A stretch of 64,000 bases of DNA. Origin: Pictodentalium vernedei (lineage: Eukaryota; Mollusca; Scaphopoda; Dentaliida; Dentaliidae). How positions within the stretch are numbered: the stretch's first letter is position 1; every line of letters starts with the position of its first letter. The notes under the pieces were generated by a model. It saw nothing but the letters and a program-made list of their open reading frames with translations. It was not told where the DNA came from and searched no databases. A program made the position numbers and the translations under genes. The stretch covers positions 385,870,718 through 385,934,717 of the forward strand of contig CM062290.1 in NCBI GenBank assembly GCA_031216915.1, written 5' to 3'. Below, one piece after another: positions 9,979 to 20,054 of this stretch.

Positions 9979-10626
9979 AGTTGTTCATGAGTTTGAAGAA
10001 ATCCTTTTCGAAATCGTTCTCGGCTCGAATTCTAAGATTCGTGTTGAGATCGATGTATTTTTTCAGCCAAGGCTCTTCATCGAATCGAATGATGCAATGT
10101 ATGTCAAGTAATTTCATCCCGTGAACGACATATTGTTTCAAATTCTTGCTGTAGACAATGTACTTACGTTTGTTAAATAAATTGGGAATGAGTTTTTTGT
10201 CATCTCCTTCGACCAGTTCCATTCGTTCGGGAGCCAGCAAATAATCGTTGTGTAGGTCATGTAACTCTTCCGGATAGTTCAAATCGATTTCTAAAATGCA
10301 AGGATAGTCTCTCCATTTTTGTATCTCTTCCGGTTCCGTCACCCATTTGAAATTTCCAATCAGCAAAGGATGACTCATGGCCGAACCGTACAGATTATTA
10401 GCGTCTCAATACTTATGTATTTATTCAATCATACCAAATTGAAACCTTCTTTCATGTAGGGATTGTTGGCTTCAGAATACCTGCGGGAGATCATCGAGAC
10501 GCCACCTCTCATGGCCTTTTCAAACTTGAGCAACATGTCCATGTCGGATAATAATTCCAATTGGACTTTGGTGGTCTTCAACAGAGCGTCCCACTCCAGG
10601 CTGGGTGTGGTGAAATACCAAGCCGG
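9929..10626 (-). pseudogene. Protein-primed family B DNA polymerase, central palm remnant
   Basis: Only the palm centre survives. It contains PSLEWDALLKTTKV and MLLKFEKAMRGGVSM, then motif A (DANNLYGSAM), the stretch LHNDYLLAPERMEL, and motif B (FFKLMNNCVYGKSMENIRKR). The N-terminal exonuclease and terminal-protein regions are missing, as is everything after motif B, including motif C with its catalytic aspartates. A frame change and two stops (TGA just before motif A, TAA upstream) lie between 10390 and 10440. Upstream it is joined to another gene's N-terminus and downstream to the protease. A full Polinton polymerase exceeds 1000 residues, so this is a deletion scar. The element could not replicate itself. 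Confidence 0.88.
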
Positions 10627-10742
10627 AGATCTTCATGAGTGAATTTGAATCTCAACGCCTCGCCTCGAGTTCTTAATGCTCTCTTAAGTTTGTTCCTCTG
10701 TCCTTCGGATATGTTCACGTTTTTAACCACGTATCGAGTCAT
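10627..10742 (-). pseudogene. N-terminal stub of a Polinton virion-associated protein
   Basis: From the ATG at 10742 the stub reads MTRYVVKNVNISEGQRNK, followed by LKRALRTRGEALRFKFT. This matches the N-terminus of a small Polinton protein that normally continues into a long hydrophobic region. About 36 codons in, the sequence switches directly to polymerase (junction near 10626-10632). The rest of the gene was lost in the same deletion that removed the polymerase N-terminus. The function of the family is unknown to me. Confidence 0.6.
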
Positions 10743-10891
10743 ATTTCTTTTTCTTTTAAATATATTTTGTTCAGTTGTTTTTTTTGTTTTAATGATAATT
10801 ATATATTAAATAATTTTGTAAATTAACATTGCATTTCTTTTATTTTCTTATTTATATATATATACGCAATATTTATTTATTTTTTTTTCTT

Positions 10892-11647
10892 TTATATTTC
10901 TCTTATGTGAAATCGTATCGTCACCCTCTCTCCACGAAGATCTAACAGCTCACCATTTTGATCTGTCAACGTGGTTTTGAGACTATACAACATGTCTAAA
11001 ATCATGGGTAGATAAACTAAATTTCGAGGTTGTTCCACGATCTTATAACCAGGCGACACGATTGGAAAGAAGGAATAAATCGTCGGTTGTGCGCTACCAT
11101 TCACATAGCTTCCAGCAATCACATCCACATTCACCAGAAATACTATTGACGGTGAGAATGTCAACAGTATTTTCAGATGCTGCATGGCCTCGATAATCTT
11201 TCGATCAAATCCCAACATCCTGCCGATCGAATCATCCATGTTGAAATCCACTCGAAAATTATCTTCCAAATCCATCATCGTCTGTAGGGTATTAGGGTTG
11301 GGAGCGAGTCTGATCTTGTTGCTTCCCTTTCCATCCGTCTTCATTCACGTCTGAATGTAATTGTTCAAATCGTCTATGTTGTAACTTCCTTTGGGAATTC
11401 GAATCTCCATCCAATCCACTCCATCGGAATACTTGAATGAGTAATTCTTTTCGGTGATGTTGGGAAAGGAATAATAAGTCTCCAGATTCACCAACACTAT
11501 AACATATCTTTTCTCCCTATTCAATTTGATGGAAGGTTCGAATTTTGTTGTGAATCGAGTTGAATCGCCACTCACCACGATTTGAATGGACTGTTTTGGA
11601 GCCGTATTCTCGACTATCCATTCTAACAATTCTCCTTGTTCGAACAT
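10892..11647 (-). pseudogene. Penton-like minor capsid protein
   Basis: The ATG at 11647 opens a frame holding YDVDLNNYIQ-type features (actual: GSYNIDDLNNYIQT), then an in-frame TGA at 11345-11347. The same frame continues for 150 more codons: FRVDFNMDDSIGRMLGFD, VNVDVIAGSYVNGSAQP, IYSFFPIVSPGYKIVEQP, NLVYLPM, and LLDLRGERVTIRFHI at the end. These blocks are typical of the single jelly-roll (penton) protein of invertebrate Polintons, which plugs the capsid five-fold vertices. Apart from the one TGA the frame is intact over about 250 residues. The next gene upstream is the packaging ATPase. Confidence 0.75.
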
Positions 11648-11705
11648 TATTTTTTTTTTTTTATATTATTTTTAAAACTAAATTATTGATGATTTATTAT
11701 TATTT

Positions 11706-12505
11706 TTAATTTTTGTTTTCACTCTCTATTTTATCATCAGAAACATAAAACTTGTCGAATCCGCTCTGATATTTTCTGTGATTAAATTCGCTAGTCAAAT
11801 CGATCACGACGAAATTATGAAGTCCTCCATCCCAAACCCTCTTGCAGTATCTCCTGAATTCTTCTCTGCTCATGTCGTTTGCGACATGATCTCCGTAGAT
11901 GTGATTGAGATTCTTGAGATCCTGGCAAAAGAGACACAGGAAATTAGCATTCTCCCTTATCATCTGAAAATAATTCTGAGACAGGTAGAAACAGTCCACA
12001 TTGCTGTGACGACCCCTAACGTAATACGATTCACATCGGTTCTGTCTCTCCAAAAGCAGATCGTCGAAAATCATGAGATTATTTTCCGATTTCAATTCCT
12101 GGGATCCGGAACGTCACTCGTGTTCTCATAAAATCGACACTTGACGTTCAAAGATGCATTTCTCTTCATCAATTCCATCGCTGCACCATCCAAAATGGTT
12201 GAAAGAGAAGCTCTGCTTTTGTCAAATTCCTCCCTACTGTCGAAAATTCTGGCTATGACGTCCTTGGGCAATCTACGATCCATTCACTCTCGAAGCAATC
12301 TGTATTCGGGTTGAAACAGACTCTTGCTGAACACGAATAATCTGTTGTAATCCAACCAGCCGGGTTGCGACAACAGATTCATCAACAGATTGGTCTTTCT
12401 ACAATTCGATTTTCCCACTATCAAGCCCCTTATGCTCTTGGGAAAGAACTCATTATTTGACCTCTTGATCACGGCGTCGTTCCAAGACATATCTTTGATG
12501 TTCAT
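11706..12505 (-). pseudogene. FtsK/HerA-type genome-packaging ATPase
   Basis: From the ATG at 12505 the start includes SIRGLIVGKSNCRKTNLLMN, a Walker A region in which the usual glycine before the lysine reads arginine. A TGA at 12284-12286 interrupts, and the same frame continues with RRLPKDVIARIF. A frameshift near 12095 leads to Walker B (NNLMIFDDLLLE) and the stretch YYVRGRHSNVDCFYLSQNYF, characteristic of A32-like ATPases of Polintons and related viruses. These motors drive DNA into the capsid. Total length about 265 residues is close to normal. Both the breaks and the Walker A change indicate loss of function. Confidence 0.85.
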
Positions 12506-12596
12506 CTTTTTCTTTTTTTATTCTTTTTTTAGATTTTCAAACTTAATTTTTTATGTTTTTTTCAAACTCGGTTTATAAATATTTATTATTATTTAT

Positions 12597-12978
12597 TTAT
12601 ATTACACCATCGAGAGTTCTCTTCAATCCAGATCCACTCGTCATTTTGGCTAAATCTTATATGGGTACCATAGCATCCTTAAAATCTTTCCAACTTTTTG
12701 GCGATCACTCTAACATAGCTCGCTTCGCCGGTGGACTGACCAACTTATCGATCAATGCATCCGCCACCCTCTTGCCAGCCACTGAAGTGATCCTACCACT
12801 AGCTTCAGAAGTGGCTTTCTTCACCAGCATCCAAAGCCGTCTTCTTACCGACCTCAAATGCGGTTAATGCGAGTTTTCTACCTGCATCGCTCGTGAACGC
12901 TCGCATTATAGAATCAACGATACCAGAACTGCCTTGAACGTAAGTTCTGACGTATCCCCTGTTCTTTATCACCAACAT
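12597..12978 (-). pseudogene. Small basic Ala/Lys-rich virion-like protein
   Basis: The ATG at 12978 gives MLVIKNRGYVRTYVQGSS, then GIVDSIMRAFTSDAGRK and an Ala/Gly/Lys-rich amphipathic middle. A frameshift near 12830 is followed by GRITSVAGKRVADALIDKL. A TGA (12705-12707) and a TAA (12657-12659) interrupt the last third, and the natural end is probably the TAA at 12597-12599. A short KNR-Y-V start with a G-S-G-I-(V/L)-D-S motif and amphipathic helices is common to a small Polinton protein. It resembles adenovirus core/VI-type proteins in composition only, so no firm function can be given. Confidence 0.55.
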
Positions 12979-13110
12979 ATTTTATTTTATATATATTTTG
13001 TTTTTTTTCACTCGTAAATCGTTTTTTTGTTTAAATACTTTTATTATTTTTAGTGTAGATTTACTTTTTTTATTTATCTATTTTGTTTTTTTCTCTCTAC
13101 CTATTATATA

Positions 13111-14018
13111 TCAATCCTTCAATTCGTTCATCAACCTTTTATAATCTCGTCTATCCAAGACCTTCTGCCTCAACAATTCGTCACATATACTCACTATCTG
13201 ATTATCCACTCCAGTATTACCAGTGCGCCGACTAGCCATCAACAATTTCAATCTCTCGAACAGAGCATCGGAATCGTACGGAAGAAAAGTGGTCATCATT
13301 CCCTTTCCCATCACTGATTTGATGAATTTCTTATTCATATCCCATATGGGTTTCACCACCTTCGTCCACTTGTAACCTCTGTTAGCCTTGGATCTCATCT
13401 CTCCGGCATCATTATTCCTCTTCATGGCGTGGGTCTGAACCAGAATGTCGCTGTAATTGTCGAAATCCTGATCCGTGCAATCTCTAGGCTTGTCGTAAAT
13501 GAGCAATTTCTGCAGTCCAGGAGTAATTTCATACCTATTTGAACTGATGATTAAATCCTCATCATTCACTTGCACTTCAGTGTCGCCCACGAATTTCTGA
13601 CCACTCGAATCCTCGCGAATTCCATACAACAGATCTCTCTTACCACCATTGTCGGATTACGTGACGCTAGTAGTGGTAGTAGTTGAAGCTGCATCATTGC
13701 TCTCATTCACATCGGTTTCGATTCTCATGGGAACGTAATCCATCGAAGATCTTTGAAAGGAAAACTGCCTTGTAAAACTACCAGGCAACGAACCCGTTCT
13801 CAAAGAACTCTCTTTTATAGGTTTCAGTTCCTCGATGATCTCCTTCTTACTTCGTTCCTGAACCTCCGTCACGTGTTTGAAAAGTTTGGTGGTCTCTCGT
13901 CTTAATTCCATCTCTCCCAATCGTCTGCTTCTGTCAGCAGATCGAATGCTTTTCTTGACTCGTCATATTCGTCGAGGAGTTCATCCCTTTGCTTGGAATC
14001 TTTGATGTGTAAAAACAT
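13111..14018 (-). pseudogene. Polinton coiled-coil protein with conserved C-terminal domain
   Basis: The best start is the ATG at 14018 (MFLHIKDSKQRDELLDEYDE). A frameshift near 13965 links it to a helical, charged segment (ETTKLFKHVTEVQERSKKEI). A low-complexity threonine run then ends at an in-frame TAA (13657-13659), and the same frame continues at 13656-13111 with GIREDSSGQKFVGDTEV, ALFERLKLLMASRRTGNTGV and SICDELLRQKVLDRRDYKR. The C-terminal domain is one I associate with an uncharacterised protein found in many cnidarian, arthropod and molluscan Polintons. It is the first gene of the leftward block and the longest after the capsid. The role is unknown. Confidence 0.65.
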
Positions 14019-14184
14019 TTTTGTTCTCTCGATTATTTATATTTCTTTTTAGAGTGTGGTAAGGTCGATTATTTTATTATTCTCAAAAAGTAATGTGATT
14101 ATTTTATGTTTTTAAATAAACAAAATTTTATGTCTTTAATATATATAACTAAAACCAGTTGTGAAAAAAAACAAAAAACATTAC

Positions 14185-14690
14185 AAATGAAACGTTGATA
14201 ATACATCGCTTCAAACGTGTTAAATCACATCAACGATTATTTTCCCACAATGAGAAACTTAGAGTTAATCTCAAATAAACATCGATAATACAGCGCTTTA
14301 AAATGCATTAAATCACATAGACAGTTATTTTCCCCCACACTGAAAACAAACTTGAAGTTAATCTCAAAATAAAAACCATCGATAATGCGTCACTTCAAAC
14401 GTGTTAAATCACATCAGCGGTTATTCCCACAATGAGAAAACTCAAAAGTTAAATCTCAAATCAACATCGATAATACAGCGCTTTCAAGATGCGTTAAATC
14501 ACATAGACAGTTACTTTCCCCCACACTGAAAACAAACTTGAAGTTAATCTCAAAGTATAAACCATCGATAATGCGTCACTTCAAACATGTTAAAATCACA
14601 TCAGCGGTTATTCCCACAATGAGAAAACTCAAAAGTCAAATCTCAAATAAACATCGATAATACAGCGCTTTCAAAATGCGTTAAATCAGA
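14185..14690. repeat. Alternating A/B tandem array in the Polinton right arm
   Basis: ATCGATAAT(A/G)C recurs near 14193, 14281, 14377, 14467, 14562 and 14653, a spacing of 88-96 bp. Odd and even units differ (TCACTTCAAACGTGTTAAATCACATCAGCGG versus CAGCGCTTT...AAATCACATAGACAG, each partly quoted), giving a two-unit higher order of about 185 bp. No gene lies between 14019 and 15202; the remainder is AT-rich unique sequence with short direct repeats (GGAAATGAAA...AACTTGACAAAACTGATTTG at about 15048 and 15172). Confidence 0.75.
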
Positions 14691-15202
14691 ACAAGTTGGA
14701 GTTAATCATTTGAACTGCTTCACTTTCATTCTCAGAACAGTTTATCAGTTAAACAAACTTAATATCGTCAAAAAACAGAATCGTGTTTGAGTTATCGACA
14801 CAATTTCTGATTAACGTATTTTCAAACCTTTAATAGTAAAATAGTTTATTCAAAGCAAAAACCCACAAAGAGAAAACAGATAGATTTACACAAAAGAGCA
14901 CACTTTCCAAAAAATAAAAAAATGTTCTCTCTCGCTCCGCTTCGAGGAACACTAACAAAACGCTTTTGAAAAACAGACGAGACACATTTCACTATTTTCA
15001 CCTATTAAATGATACTCAATTTACATCGTTAAAACGATTTTAAGTGGAAATGAAAAGAAACTTGACAAAACTGATTTGATTACAATTATCTTAAACTCTC
15101 CACAATTTTCACCATTGATTTATTGAAAGAAAAACTGTTCATTTTACATCTTCATCGTTAAACAACTAAGTGGAAATGAAAGAAAACTCGACAAAACTGA
15201 TT

Positions 15203-15930
15203 TGTTACAATTTATCTCAAAACTCATAACGATTTTATTTCTTTTTCATCTGTTCCCTCCACTAGAAAATCTTCACCGTTTTTTTGATCGATCGCACCAC
15301 CGTCTAGACAATGATTACAAACGTGGAGAGAAAATTTTCGTCCATTCTAATTTTTTTTTTCGACATTTCTTAATTTTTTTATATTTTGCTGTCCTGGAAT
15401 CCACACTAGTTGGTTATCGTGTCGTAGATGGTGCGATCGATCGTTGGCGAACGTTGGGAAAAAATTTTAGGATCGATTTTCCTGTCCTGGAATCTGCAAT
15501 CATTTGTCGCCGACTGGATCGCACTCACTGCCGTCTAGAACGCGATTGTGAACGCCAGGGAAAATTCGTCGATTCTAATTTTTTTTCGACATTTTGATGC
15601 TGTCCTGGAATCCGCAAAGCATTCGCTGGCGTTCGCCATCGTGTCCTAGATGATTCAATCAATCATTGGCGAACGTTGAGTAATTTTAGGTCGATTTTTC
15701 GTAGATTTTCTTCTGCACGGACTGTCTGGAATCCACACTCGTTCGCCAACGGTTCATTGAACCATCTAGGACACGATAACCAACTTGTGGCAGATTCCAG
15801 GACAAAATGTACAAAACATATTTTGTACATTTCGTGTACATTTTAACACTGAACACTATGGGTACATGTTCGTGTACGTGTACATGAACAGGTGAAAAAA
15901 GTGTCCTGATATCTGCCGTTTACACCTACT
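15203..15930 (-). repeat. Right terminal inverted repeat of the Polinton
   Basis: Complement of 3032-3765 with moderate divergence. It ends CCTACT at 15930, directly against the GCCATG duplication. It carries the same TTCCAGGACA and CATCTAGGACACGAT sub-repeats as the left end. Confidence 0.9.
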
Positions 15931-16514
15931 GCCATGTTTTAAATTACCTTTGAAAAATAATTAAGCAATCAACCAGTTAATGGTGGAGAAGATGATCGAT
16001 CAAAAAATACTCAACTTGTGCCTCGTACATGCAAGTAGTTCTTGAGCACACATATCTGTGCTTCTCAGCCTCTACTCGGACACAGTCTACAGTCACTGTA
16101 ATTAACCATGAAAGTCAGCAATATCTTGAGATGGGTGGTATTGGAATTTTGAGTTCGGTAGCGATTTCGGTATTTTTAGGGGGTATACCTCGGTATCGGT
16201 TCGGTATTCAGTATCTGACTTGGCTGAGATTTGCCGATAGTACCAACGTGGAATTCACATCAAGAAAATACAGAATAAGTTGTAGTATCATTCTACCACA
16301 ACGCTATAAATGACACTGCCAATGAGCTCAACAGTGGCATTCTTTTACGATCACAAATCATACCTTCAGTAATTTTGTGACTTGTTCTAAACGCACCTTA
16401 ATGTTTAAAAACATATTTAAGGCTTTTGTGATCTCAGAGCATGTGCCCTGACCATGCCATCTTTAGGAGGTCCTGCTGACAATAGACAAAACACCCGGAC
16501 AGTGATTTCCTTAA

Positions 16515-16757
16515 CCCTTTACCCAACGTAACGGCCAAAACCGGCCAGTGCTATTTTCAAAAATCGCCAATTAATTTTCAAAATATTTTCATTTTTTGTC
16601 TCAAAAACATAGGTTATGACCCCTCGTTGGAACGAGCTCGTCGAGCTCGTTCCAACGAGGGTCATAACCTATGTTTTTGAGACAAAAAATGAAAAAAATT
16701 TAGTTATTCAAGAATTTTTTTGGCAAGTGTCGTCTGCTTTTCACGTTAGGTAAAGGG
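16515..16757. mobile_element. Compact TTAA-flanked foldback MITE
   Basis: TTAA at 16511-16514 and 16758-16761 flank a 243-bp element starting CCCTTTACCC and ending GGTAAAGGG. Its centre is a near-perfect foldback of about 45-bp arms (GTTTTTGAGACAAAAAATG and complement) meeting at GAACGAGCTCG near 16637. Related copies occur at 61-951, 18310-18423 (half) and 49651-50256. Termini and target fit a non-autonomous piggyBac derivative. Confidence 0.75.
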
Positions 16758-17570
16758 TTAACAGGCAGCCAAGACTTGACTAGAAATCACTGCTAAACAA
16801 TTGGGCATGTACAGGTTGTTGTGTAGTGGGAATTCAGGACAGTCGCCCAGCCCACTGGGGGTTAACAAAACTGAAAATAAAATTAGTCACTTCTTTCATG
16901 AGAATGAACCTTTCAACCGTCATCAAGCATCAACCGAGACTTATGAATATCGAATGTTGGAAAATTTGAAAAATTCAGACGGTATCTGTATTATACTTTT
17001 ATCTACTTTATACGTAAAAACAGTAACGTTTTATCTTTTATCGTTATCGAAAACTCGCCGTCAATAAAAAATCTTTTATCGTTACTGCAGTAAGAATAAA
17101 AGTCACGTGATATCGCAAGCATACAACGTTCACGCCCATCTCATTTGAATGACGTACTATTTCATTCAACACTTTGAATAACTAATTATCGCTGCCGCGG
17201 ATCGAAACAAATAAAACGGGGCGTATTTATCGAAATGTATTGAATAAAAAAGAAGGCCATTAATTAAACTTACTGAATTGTAAAAATAAAATTTGACGGA
17301 AAAGAGTAAAAATTAGTAACTTACACTTTTTCAAATGCGATTATTTCACCCTTCGAGACTTTAATTATCCTGACGTTCAAACGTCACTGGGAATTCAGTT
17401 TCTTCAACATTTTTCAAAATGTGACGTCAAACGTCGGAAAGTACAAATAACCAGATATTTTTCACATTAGTGATTATCTGGTTGAAGGCTAGATTATTTT
17501 TAGTGGTCTGCATTTGTTAATCAAAACTTGTTTTATTACGGGAGTGGGGGAGGTGGGTGTGTAGATAAAA

Positions 17571-17734
17571 GGGTTATATACACATGGTGTTTGTAAAAAA
17601 TCTTTTATCGCGACTCGAGCGTTTTCGGTGGCTACATAGCTACTCGTCGCTGCGCGACTCGTAGCTATATACGCCCCCGAAAACGCTCTCGTCGCGATAA
17701 AAGATTTTTTACAAACACCATGTGTATATAACCC
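17571..17734. repeat. Large foldback palindrome, about 80-bp arms
   Basis: The left arm from GGGTTATATACACATGG and the right arm ending CCATGTGTATATAACCC pair almost throughout, with a short loop at CTGCG near 17657. A shorter perfect foldback (GCTAGAATG...CATTCTAGC) follows at about 18190-18235. The surrounding 17850-18300 repeats the phrase CCTATTGTC/T many times but has no coding content. Confidence 0.8.
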
Positions 17735-18309
17735 ATATTTATCATAGCATTGCCAGTTGTCGCAGTTGACTTTTGGAGCTGGTTCGACTGATGTGTCACC
17801 CAACTGGCAACAACCTGTCTGCTGCAAGAGGGAATATCGCTCCAGAAGAATGTTAAGTAGGTATTGTTCTAAGACAATGCCTATTGTTCTATGTCAAAGC
17901 CTATTGTTCTCTTCGTGTGTAGGGCCTTGACACTATTGTCTTACGGTTGTAAAGGCCTTTATACCTTTGTCTATTGCTTACGAGGCATGACACACAGCGT
18001 CCCACCCGTTTTAGGCCATGTCATCGGCCAGTCTATTGTTTAGGGCCTTTGACACTATTGTCTCTCGATTGTATCGCCCCTATTGTCTGCCTATTGTTTT
18101 TGAAGCATGATACCTTGCGTCCCCATGCGTTTTAGGCCACGTCACTTGCCAACCTATTGTGACTCTGGCTTGTCTATTCGATGGCTGAGTGCTAGAATGC
18201 TCTATGTCCCACAGGGGACATAGAACATTCTAGCACTGAAGCGACGTATTGTTTACGAGGCATGACACGCAGCGTCACACACGTTGCGTCCCCCACGGGT
18301 TTTAGGCAA

Positions 18310-18423
18310 TGAGGGAACATAAGCTATGTTTTTGAGACAAAAATGTAAAAAAAATAATGAAAATTGAATGGTGATTTTTGTAAATAGCGCTGGCCGGTTT
18401 TTGCCGTTACGTTGGGTAAAGGG
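18310..18423. mobile_element. Half copy of the TTAA MITE
   Basis: ATAAGCTATGTTTTTGAGAC through GTTGGGTAAAGGG, then TTAA at 18424-18427, matches the terminal half of the MITE at 16515. The other end is lost. Confidence 0.6.
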
Positions 18424-18444
18424 TTAAGTAAGAAGTTGCGACAA

Positions 18445-18625
18445 TAATAGACTGTGTGTTGTCCTCTCTCGACGCGTCAGGTTTGGTAGAAATGACAGAA
18501 GGCCAGGTCAACTGACAAAAGCATAATATGGTGAATTTGACATGATTCCTTCGATTGTGATGTGACGAATGGAATATCAGGAGATTTCTTTGAATAGTTC
18601 TTTCCCTTATTTGTTCAGTACAAAT
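18445..18625 (+). repeat. Left part of an interspersed repeat split by the DNA transposon
   Basis: This segment aligns with 50652-50822 (shared GAAATGACAGAAGGCCA, ATTCCTTCGATTGTGAT, GGAATATCAGGAGATTTCTT). The alignment resumes beyond the transposon at 25182 and corresponds to 50822 onward. The uninterrupted paralogue therefore gives the pre-insertion state. Confidence 0.8.
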
Positions 18626-20054
18626 AGCGGGGGAGGAATTCGCTAGAATTGTGCACTTGGTGATACCTTCCTGAAATTTGGCATGATGTAAGGGTAGGCA
18701 TCAGAGATTTCAAAATCGATCGGCTACAAGTTGGCACCATCCTCTAGCCACCACTAGCAGCGAAATCCAAAATGGCCGCCAAGCGGATCGAAAAAAAGCT
18801 ATTTTCGCCGATCGCACAACTGAAGCTCCAAACCTAACACCATACATGTGCTGTAATTGATGTGAATGATGGAGTGAAGCCCTTGGAACAAGTTGGGGGG
18901 AAGATTAATGGATAATGGGATCAGAATTTCCGTCGATGTGTGCGTCTGTGTGTCTGACTGTCAGTATGATCGTCCGTCCGTAGATAAATTAGTGTTGAAT
19001 GTTTCTCGGGAATGCAATGGTCAAATGAACATGGTATGAGAGATTCCTGTCAACACATGAACAAGGGTACTCGATAGTATGCAGCAGTGGGGATACTTGG
19101 ACATTTGATAATCCAATTAAAGTGACAGTCTATTCTCAACTTCCGGCATTTTCGATAGATTTATTTTCTAAGAAAATAAAACTATCAAATTTCTAGAGGA
19201 GTTCTGGTTCAATCTCAACACCATAGCGACACGTCTGCCAGCAAGGGCAGTGCTGGAATGAACTCGGGATGCATTAGTTCCCGTTGTTAATTATACAATG
19301 TTATCTTGCCAGTATAGAACATTGGCAAAATGGGACTAGAAGGGGTGAGTGTATGTTTGCAGTCATTCGAGGTACAGGAATATTTTTTGACTACAAGTAG
19401 TATTCTTCATTTTCGGCCAGTTAAGATGTGGTGTGTTCCAAGTCAGGATTAATGTTGCCGACACTTAATGCCCATCCCTCATGGTATGCTACTTTACCAG
19501 GGATATAGAGATATAGCCACCACTGGGAGCCAAAACATGACCTTTGATGTCGATGAGTGGTCGAAATGTTTTAGCGAATAACTTATCGAAATATGATCCG
19601 GTATGGCAATTTGATACCTTACGTTAGATTTATTAGATCAACTCAGGTATGGATTCATTGAGACATGAGTGCGCTACAAGATGAAGGATTTCCAAGTTGA
19701 TTTGCTATGGAGTAGGAACTGACTAGTCACATGTGGCCTATGGCCAGAGAAAGACAAGGATACCATAGATGAACACACGGGTGAACGAAGGTATCAACTG
19801 TTGTACAGAGGCAAAATAGTTGGGGATATTGTATCATGCTATGCATGAATTAACACCGTCTTGTGCAGTAAATAACAGACTATTTTCCGAAATCTAAAAC
19901 TGTATTCCTATACCCCGGACAATGTAGCAAGCCACATGGGATGAACATTTGTTAGCAAAATCAACTCAACTAGAAACATGACATGTGTTAACTGGCCGAA
20001 AATGGAAAAAAAAATACCAGAATAGGAGATGACTGGTCCTAACATGACAGTATA

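Larger units (their letters stand above)
3032..15930. mobile_element. Polinton/Maverick (adintovirus-like) element, complete but decayed
   Basis: The element begins AGTAGGTGTAAAC at 3032 and ends with the complement at 15930. It is flanked on both sides by GCCATG (3026-3031 and 15931-15936), a perfect 6-bp target duplication, which is the Polinton signature. The terminal inverted repeats are about 730 bp. The gene set is integrase, adenain-type protease, packaging ATPase, double jelly-roll capsid, penton-like protein, fibre proteins, a PLA2 protein and remains of a protein-primed PolB. Genes point inward in two blocks that meet near 8.2 kb. Nearly all are broken by stops or frameshifts, so the copy is an inactive integrated relic. 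The length is slightly below the usual 14-20 kb because of internal deletions in the polymerase region. Confidence 0.93.

Noticed and set aside
5195..12286. Reassigned TGA codons (alternative code or selenocysteine) in the Polinton
   Set aside because: Frameshifts and TAA stops also occur and the host transposon gene at 20055-24713 uses the normal code; decay at CpG is simpler.
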